64,000 nucleotides of DNA from Maylandia zebra (taxonomy: Eukaryota > Chordata > Actinopteri > Cichliformes > Cichlidae): positions 17,628,878-17,692,877 of the forward strand of contig NC_135174.1 in assembly GCF_041146795.1 (NCBI RefSeq). The letters are read 5' to 3'. Shown here piece after piece: positions 58,023-64,000 of this stretch (position 1 is its first letter; every line of letters begins with the position of its first letter). Made by a program: the position numbers and the translations under genes. The notes below the pieces were generated by a model. The model saw only the letters and a list, made by a program, of their open reading frames with translations, was not told the origin of the DNA and did not search any database.

Positions 58023-61000
58023 AGTCCATAACCTGCCCAGTGCACGCATTCTGTTTAATAATGTACCAGACTGTTGATTGTTGATCTCTAATTTGCTTGG
58101 ACCTTACTATTGACCTCCTCGAATAAGAGCAATTTCAGTATTTGGAAGCAATTTCAGAACTTTTATCAAGCTATCATGAAACAATGGGAGAACAGATCTG
58201 ACCGTTAAACTGATTGGCAATCAAGTGTCCAATGACTTTAGAGCATCTAAAAATGTGGGACTGTGTATAAAAATGGCTGTAATTGCTAAACAGTTGGTGC
58301 AATACTTGTTAAACCCCTCGAATTGAAGCTGAAAATCTGTATTTTAATTGCATATTGATTGTTTGATTTAAAATTCACTGTTTTGATGTACAGAAGCAAA
58401 GATGCAAAAAAAAAAAAAATGTGTGATTGTCCAGAAATGTATGAACCTAACTGTGGTCACTTTCTAGTCAAAACATGATAGGAGTTATTATTCTTGCTTG
58501 GGCTGTGTTAGGTCTGGATCCCGGATGAGCCCCCAAATGTGTTACATCCTCTAAATTAAAAACTCATGGAAACCAAGTTTAACAACACAAAATAATGACT
58601 CAAAAAGCAACAAACACAACATAAAATAAAGCAAAAAACCCACCATCAACCAAGCATCCAGTGGGCTGCTGGATTAAAGCCCCAAAACTAATTAACAAGT
58701 GACAAACTTGAAAACTGAGGCCTATAAGTTAAGAGTTGATCATAAAAAAGTGAAAGAAAAAATTCTAGAATTAAGTATGCTGATAAATGGTGGAGGAGAA
58801 ACAGCTTGTTCCAACATGTACATGAGCCTCAGCACCTAATCAGGACAATTAGGACAACCAAAACAAATAATTAATTACCAGAGGGAGAATTTACTGAAAC
58901 ATGGGGGTGTACGTAACAGTAAAAGATCTAAACATCTGTTTTTGAAGCTTATCATAAAACCTGGAAACAATGACTATGTCCAAAGGTCAGAAATTGTGGC
59001 TGCTGAAGTCTCTGCCATTCCAACAGCCAACAAATGTAACTCCTCCATCCTTTTTTTTTTTTTAAAGGTTTTTACCCTTATTTTATATGAGGTTTTAACT
59101 GTTGCAATGTATTTGCTGCAAAGATGAGTCTTTATTTAACACTATTTAACCTACAGCAAGAAAGAAAGTTATTTACTAAAGTATTGAGTACTGCCTTCCT
59201 TACACCCATCTTCAGCACCCAGTGATCTTGCAGCGGTAACAAAGGAGTGTTTAGGTGTTGCACAGAGATGTGGATTGTAGGGATATAGGAATTTTATGAG
59301 GGACATTATTCAATTCCTTGTAAATGGTCTCAGATTCCACAAATTATGTACAAGATGTAATGAAGCACAATTCAATTAGGAGTGTTTACTAATACAACCC
59401 CGTGTTTAACCCTGATCTTTGCCTATCACAGTTAAATATATTACACTCCAGCCTGGACTGTAAATTACCACAGAGACATGTGGGTGAAACACCAAGGGTA
59501 AATCACTGGCGAACATATTTCTGAATGTAAACACCATATGGAGTTATAACCTCTGCTCGCACAGAGGTCATGTTGGTATCGCTTTATCTACTTCGACTTG
59601 GAGCAGCCAAAATGTCTGCTGATACACATGCAATTTGAAACAATTACTCTTAAAACCACTGATTAGCTCCTCCATATGTGAGCCCACAGCTAATCTGCCC
59701 AAACGCAAACTTCCTGCCAAACAAACAAATGCTTAATAATGAAGCAGGTCTTTGCCAGGAGGCCATCACTGACGCTGGCTGCACTGATGTTCTTATTCGT
59801 TTTTCTGAAAGCTGGGTCTCATTCACACTCATTAGTTCACCCAATCATATCTAAACATTGTTCATTAGCCAGAACAGCTGAGCTCAGTTCCATTCAGTTT
59901 TTCCGGCCTAATTGAAATGTACAGCTCTGGCTTTTTGGGAGAGCATCATTAGCACAACACGTCATGCTAATGCATTTTAAAGACGTCCAGCTTAAGGGCT
60001 GATTAATATTCCCCAGAAAGAACTGCAAATCTCTCCTGTAAGAGCCACTTCAGAACACCAGCTGCCGTGGTGTTTACTCAAATATTTTCTATAGGCTTTC
60101 AGAGTATCGCTCGAGGAAAATGGAATCATCAAACAGCATGTTGGAGAGGTGGTTAACCTGAGTGAGAGTGGATGCGGGTGAGAGCTTAAAACATTTGGGG
60201 ACATCAAAGCAAGACATAAAATCCCCCCTACTGTTACTTTTTTTGTAGTAGTAGCTCCAACCTTTACTTATGTTTTAAAGTGTCACCACATAAATTTTTA
60301 CCACTAAAGCTCAGCTTGCCCATCCTGGGGAGAGCTTCTCTGCCTGTGTAAATAGCTGTGTAATGCCTCTTTTTCTGTAGCTTTTCAAGGTCTGAAAAAA
60401 AGGGAACCTTGCTGTTACAGTCATCACTATTTTCTTGGCTTGGCTTTGAAACTCTGCGTTTTTACCAGTTAAGCTGCATATGTTGGATCGCTTTTTTGAC
60501 CATCCTTTCTAAAAATCTATCTCTGATGAACCTCCAGGCCCCCACCCACACATTGTTGTTTTTGTTTTGTTTTTTTAAAAAAAGGCTTGTATGCAAACCA
60601 CAAATGAAGTGAAGACACAAAATGGCAGGGGCGGAAACGCATAAAACTCCCAACATCAAATCGGCATGTTTAGTAGTGCAATTGGATTAGAATATGATGT
60701 GGATTAGGAGAAACAGTGGGCTTTTTTCACAGACTGGAGCCATCTTTGTATCCCACAGCAGAGAAGGCCCTGGTTAAAAGGTTACATTTGTAAATGTATA
60801 AATAATAAAATGAATACAGGTGAAATCCATTTGGTTTCAGGATCCTGTTATTGTACATACAAGCTCAGGGTCACGGATTAGTTGGAAACTTGAATAGAGC
60901 AGAGCCACCTTTAAGCACACTAACACCTGTGCTTTTCCAGTTAGTCAGAGCGTGTGCCGTAAAGTGGGCTCACCTCACCCCCGTGCGCAATTGTTTCCTC

Positions 61001-61454
61001 TGACAGCTGTGAACTGAGCTTACAATATCGATACACCCACGAGTGGACTTTAATGAAGCATGCAAACAAACCCCTATTTATCCCTGCAACATTAAAGCGC
61101 ACAAGAAGCATTGTTCAAGAGTCGGATTTCGTGGCTCCCTTCTCCACGGTGGCCAATCAGATTCCTCTTCCTCCCAGCAGCACAACAGCATCTGACATCA
61201 CGCCAATTCACAAATCCTGCAAAGCGCCGTTTACCTCTCGGTGCCACGCTGTTTAATCACAAAATGCTGCTCTTATTAGTCTCTTAGTACATTGTGAACG
61301 AACCGAGGTTGCCGAATGTGATTACATTTCAATCACTTCTCCTCTAGCATTTCAGAATTTCTGCAGCTCCCTGTGGAGTCAAACCTTCCCACAGTAATAA
61401 TAATAACAACAAGACGAAAAATGGGTTAAACAGCAATAAACAGTAAAACTTTCT
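58023..61454. other. Intergenic upstream of the adrb1 3' end, no gene seen
   Basis: No supported exon on either strand. A CCAAT-containing stretch near 61153 (GGCCAATCAG) in a less AT-rich block at 61130-61260 could be regulatory, but nothing confirms it. Confidence 0.4.
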
Positions 61455-61460
61455 TTTATT
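61455..61460 (-). terminator. Candidate adrb1 poly(A) signal
   Basis: TTTATT on the plus strand is AATAAA on the minus strand, about 0.86 kb after the adrb1 stop, a plausible 3' UTR length. Confidence 0.4.
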
Positions 61461-62322
61461 TTCACAGACATTATAACACACCACCTCACAACAGCATGTA
61501 AAGCCAAAGACAAAGGGAGAGGCTCAAATTCCTCTTGGGCACTAAACAGCACATTATGTACAACGGGCATTAGAATCAGCCTCACAATTACTCGTTTAGT
61601 TGTAAAAGACAGCGCGGAATAAATAGGCTATTTTACACCAATGTTTAATATAAACAAATACCTGTCGTACAAATTGCACTTGCCGATGGCTGTGAGGTAA
61701 AATACTTCGTGAGCTCTACATGACTGCGATACAGTCACTCCGACAAATGCCTTGATCTTATCCAGTGCCTTTAAATAACAGTTCATTGTAGTGCGCCTGA
61801 GCGGTGATGAGCGAATTTTTACGCAGGAACCTGGAGCGAGGATCGGACTCTCACTTCCCCATTATAACGCATAAATGCAGAAATCAACTGTTTATCGAAC
61901 AAAATCAGAACTGAAAAGTTGATATTTATATCAGGCATCAATCACAGGAGTGCGACTCCGCTCTTTGGCTGATGCACAGATTTACTGGATTTCAAATTCG
62001 GCACCTGACAGGTTTTTAATCACAGAAGCTTTACAGCCACTTCATTTTAGGGTTGATGAGCTATAATTTTGGCAAATTTCATTTTCTCTTTTACACTAAA
62101 CTCTCTCTCTGAGCCAAAGGAGATAATGGGAAAATATTTATCCTGATGCTTTAAAATGGCTTTCAAACACGTTTCTAGCATTTTCGCCTGTTGTTTGAAC
62201 TCAAATGATCCTGTTTGTTGTTGCAAAGGTCCCCGTTGAAATGATTAAATATGGCTCTTACGCACTCCGTCTCCAAAAAGAAACTCGCCTATTTTGTCAT
62301 TATCCCCCCCCCCCCTCCCCTA
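61461..62322 (-). other. adrb1: Presumed adrb1 3' untranslated region
   Basis: Directly follows the adrb1 stop codon. It includes a C-rich run at 62306-62319 (G-rich in the transcript) 8-25 nt past the stop. No other gene was recognised. Confidence 0.4.
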
Positions 62323-63516
62323 TCACAGCTGTGATTCGGAGTGAGACAACTTTCCGGTCCCCAGGCTACTATCACTGTTGTCCAAGCCGGCGCAGTCTGA
62401 CCACATCCCCAACGTTCCGGGCTCCAGAGAGGAGACGAACCCGCCGGAGCATCGGGACAGGTCGCAGGAGCTAATGTGTAGCCTGCGGTCGGCTTGCCTC
62501 GGGCAGCACAGCAGCCTCTTAAAAGCCTTCCTGAAATCTGGGCTTCGGCAGTAAATTATGGGGTTAAACGCAGAGTTCACGTACCCCAGCCAGTTCAGAA
62601 ACACGAAAAGGTCCTTGTCCACCACCTCTGCGCAAAAAACCCTCACGACGTTCACTATGAAAAAGGGCAGCCAGCACAGAGTGAACGTTCCCATGATGAT
62701 GCCAAGCGTTTTGAGCGCTTTCTGCTCCCTGAGTGCCAGGATCTTAGACGGCCTCTTCTTGCACTTGGAGGTCAGTCCGGTTAAGGTGTTGTGAAACCTG
62801 CCCTCGCACTTGTCGATCTTCCTCAGCTGCTTTTTCGCCTCTCTGTACACGCGGGCGTAAACAAATATCATGACCAGGAGAGGAATGTAAAAAGATATGA
62901 TGGATGAGGAGATGGCGTATGCTCTGTTTGTGACAAAGTCGCAACATTCGGGGTCCTCGTAACAGTCTGTGTCCACGCTGTCCCGAGACCAGTGCATCAG
63001 GATGGGCAAGAAGGAGACCAGCGCAGAGATCGCCCACACCACACACACCACCGCTTTGGCCCGGGCTTTGGTTAACAAGCTTTGGTAGCGGAAAGGTGAT
63101 GTGATAGCCACATACCTGTCTATGGCGATAACGCACAGGGTCTCGATGCTGGCGGTGACGCAGAGAACGTCCACCGAGATCCAGAACTCACAGAAAAAGG
63201 TGCCATACAGCCACGAACCGCGCACCGCGAGCGCCGCGCCAAATGGCACAACCAGGAGCCCCATGATGAGGTCCGCGCTCGCCAGCGACACGATGAACAC
63301 GTTGGTGAGAGTCTGCAGCCTCTGCGTCCTGGCGATGGCCACGATGACCAGGATATTTCCGAACACGATGGACAGGACGATCAAAGCCATAACCACGCTC
63401 ATGCCCGCCATCCACTGCTCGGACGCGGCTGCAGCGGAGCCCGGTGAGTCGGACGTCTCGCTCCCTGTGCCATTCTGGAAGTTCACTGGCGAGGACGCGC
63501 CACCACCGTCCCCCAT
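62323..63516 (-). CDS. adrb1: Beta-1 adrenergic receptor, single exon (397 aa)
   Basis: Class A G-protein-coupled receptor for noradrenaline and adrenaline, coupling to Gs; it drives heart rate and contractility. Seven membrane segments are evident. Family hallmarks: N-glycosylation site N15-G-T; amine-binding Asp116 in TM3 (WISVDVLC); DRY at 133-135; TM5 serines 204, 205 and 208 (ISSSIISFY); CWLP at 281-284 with FF next; Asn308 in TM7; NPIIY at 318-322; palmitoylation-type CC at 337-338. Cys109 and the Cys185/191/192 cluster fit the two extracellular disulfides. The C-terminus ESQL is a class I PDZ-type ligand, comparable to ESKV in human beta-1. At 397 aa it is shorter than the human protein (477 aa), lacking the Pro-rich parts of loop 3 and the tail. 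Assignment to beta-1 rather than beta-2 or beta-3 rests on sequence, the PDZ-type tail and linkage to ccdc186 and tdrd1. The intronless structure is normal for ADRB1. Confidence 0.96.
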   Translation of the reverse strand: MGDGGGASSPVNFQNGTGSETSDSPGSAAAASEQWMAGMSVVMALIVLSIVFGNILVIVAIARTQRLQTLTNVFIVSLASADLIMGLLVVPFGAALAVRGSWLYGTFFCEFWISVDVLCVTASIETLCVIAIDRYVAITSPFRYQSLLTKARAKAVVCVVWAISALVSFLPILMHWSRDSVDTDCYEDPECCDFVTNRAYAISSSIISFYIPLLVMIFVYARVYREAKKQLRKIDKCEGRFHNTLTGLTSKCKKRPSKILALREQKALKTLGIIMGTFTLCWLPFFIVNVVRVFCAEVVDKDLFVFLNWLGYVNSAFNPIIYCRSPDFRKAFKRLLCCPRQADRRLHISSCDLSRCSGGFVSSLEPGTLGMWSDCAGLDNSDSSLGTGKLSHSESQL

Positions 63517-63780
63517 GACGGGCTGCTGGGCTGTGAGTGGAACCAGGTCGAGATCATCAAGGCAGCACTAACAACGCCTTCACAGTCTATAGCTCTACTC
63601 CCACTGCGCGCCAACTCCATCTGGAGCGCCTCTCAAGTCCTCAGCCTGCGTTGGCTGCTGTAGCGGCCGGGACAGCAAAGCGCGCGGTGACATCATTGCT
63701 CCTCACGACCAATCAGGCAGCTCAGCGGGCAAACGATCCCAGCGGTGAAGTTGTGGAAGCAAACAAACACCTGAACCTTA
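63517..63780 (-). promoter_or_regulatory. adrb1: adrb1 5' UTR and candidate promoter
   Basis: A GC-rich block upstream of the start. On the minus strand it has an inverted CCAAT box (CTGATTGGTCG, near 63707-63717) and a CRE-like TGATGTCACC near 63690, in keeping with a TATA-less, cAMP-responsive receptor promoter. Positions are inferred from motif matching only. Confidence 0.4.
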
Positions 63781-64000
63781 AAATTTCAGTCAGTCTCTTT
63801 TTGGTGTCTTCACCAGTTAACGCGCATGGACGAATAAACCAAACTTTTATTAAGCAGGAGAAGCAGATGGTCACTCCCCAAACTGTCCATAACTATCATC
63901 GGTCCAAAAATCTTGTCGGTTATGGAAACACGATTAACCAAATATGGAAGTCCAGCAGGACATGAACTACAGGGATTTCGCTGTTTTCATCACTGGCGAA

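Noticed and set aside
63101..63965. Plus-strand frames of 142-156 codons opposite adrb1 and upstream of it
   Set aside because: They are antisense to the receptor or in its GC-rich promoter, where stop codons are scarce by composition.

Overview
The window is vertebrate nuclear DNA, most likely from a spiny-rayed (percomorph) teleost. It has long introns with GT..AG junctions, CA/GT microsatellites, SINEs with tRNA-like heads, and many decayed hAT, Tc1 and pogo/Tigger transposons of kinds common in fish. The species is not determinable by eye; a cichlid-like fish is only a guess.

Three protein-coding genes are supported, and together they form a known vertebrate linkage group (human 10q25: ADRB1, CCDC186, TDRD1, in the same relative orientations). 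(1) tdrd1, minus strand, 22326 down to 11317: 25 coding exons that join in frame into 1170 codons, with an N-terminal MYND zinc finger and four extended Tudor domains; a germline piRNA-pathway scaffold. (2) ccdc186, plus strand, 26200 to 48609: 15 coding exons joining into 1006 codons, with a disordered acidic/Ser-rich N-terminus and a long coiled coil; a Golgi/dense-core-vesicle trafficking protein. (3) adrb1, minus strand, 63516 down to 62323: a single-exon 397-residue beta-1 adrenergic receptor. tdrd1 and ccdc186 are head to head about 2 kb apart; ccdc186 and adrb1 are tail to tail across about 14 kb.

Layout: 1-10.5 kb is gene-poor and repeat-rich, with a hAT-in-hAT nest holding a pogo relic, Tc1 relics and a degraded SINE. 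A GC/CpG-richer patch at 10.5-10.7 kb may be the promoter of a further leftward gene. 11-22.4 kb is tdrd1, one intron of which holds another nest (hAT, an inverted-repeat element and two SINEs). 24.4-51.4 kb is ccdc186 with its untranslated regions. 51.4-61.4 kb is intergenic with Tc1 relics. 61.4-63.8 kb is adrb1.

The three genes share no pathway; their proximity is inherited synteny. No new biological system was seen. The most informative observations are the TE nests with readable target-site duplications, a roughly 112-bp (UG)n tract starting almost at a tdrd1 5' splice site, and the repeated exon and phase structure of the tdrd1 Tudor array. Exon boundaries were derived by hand from splice consensus and reading-frame continuity; transcripts would be needed to confirm them.
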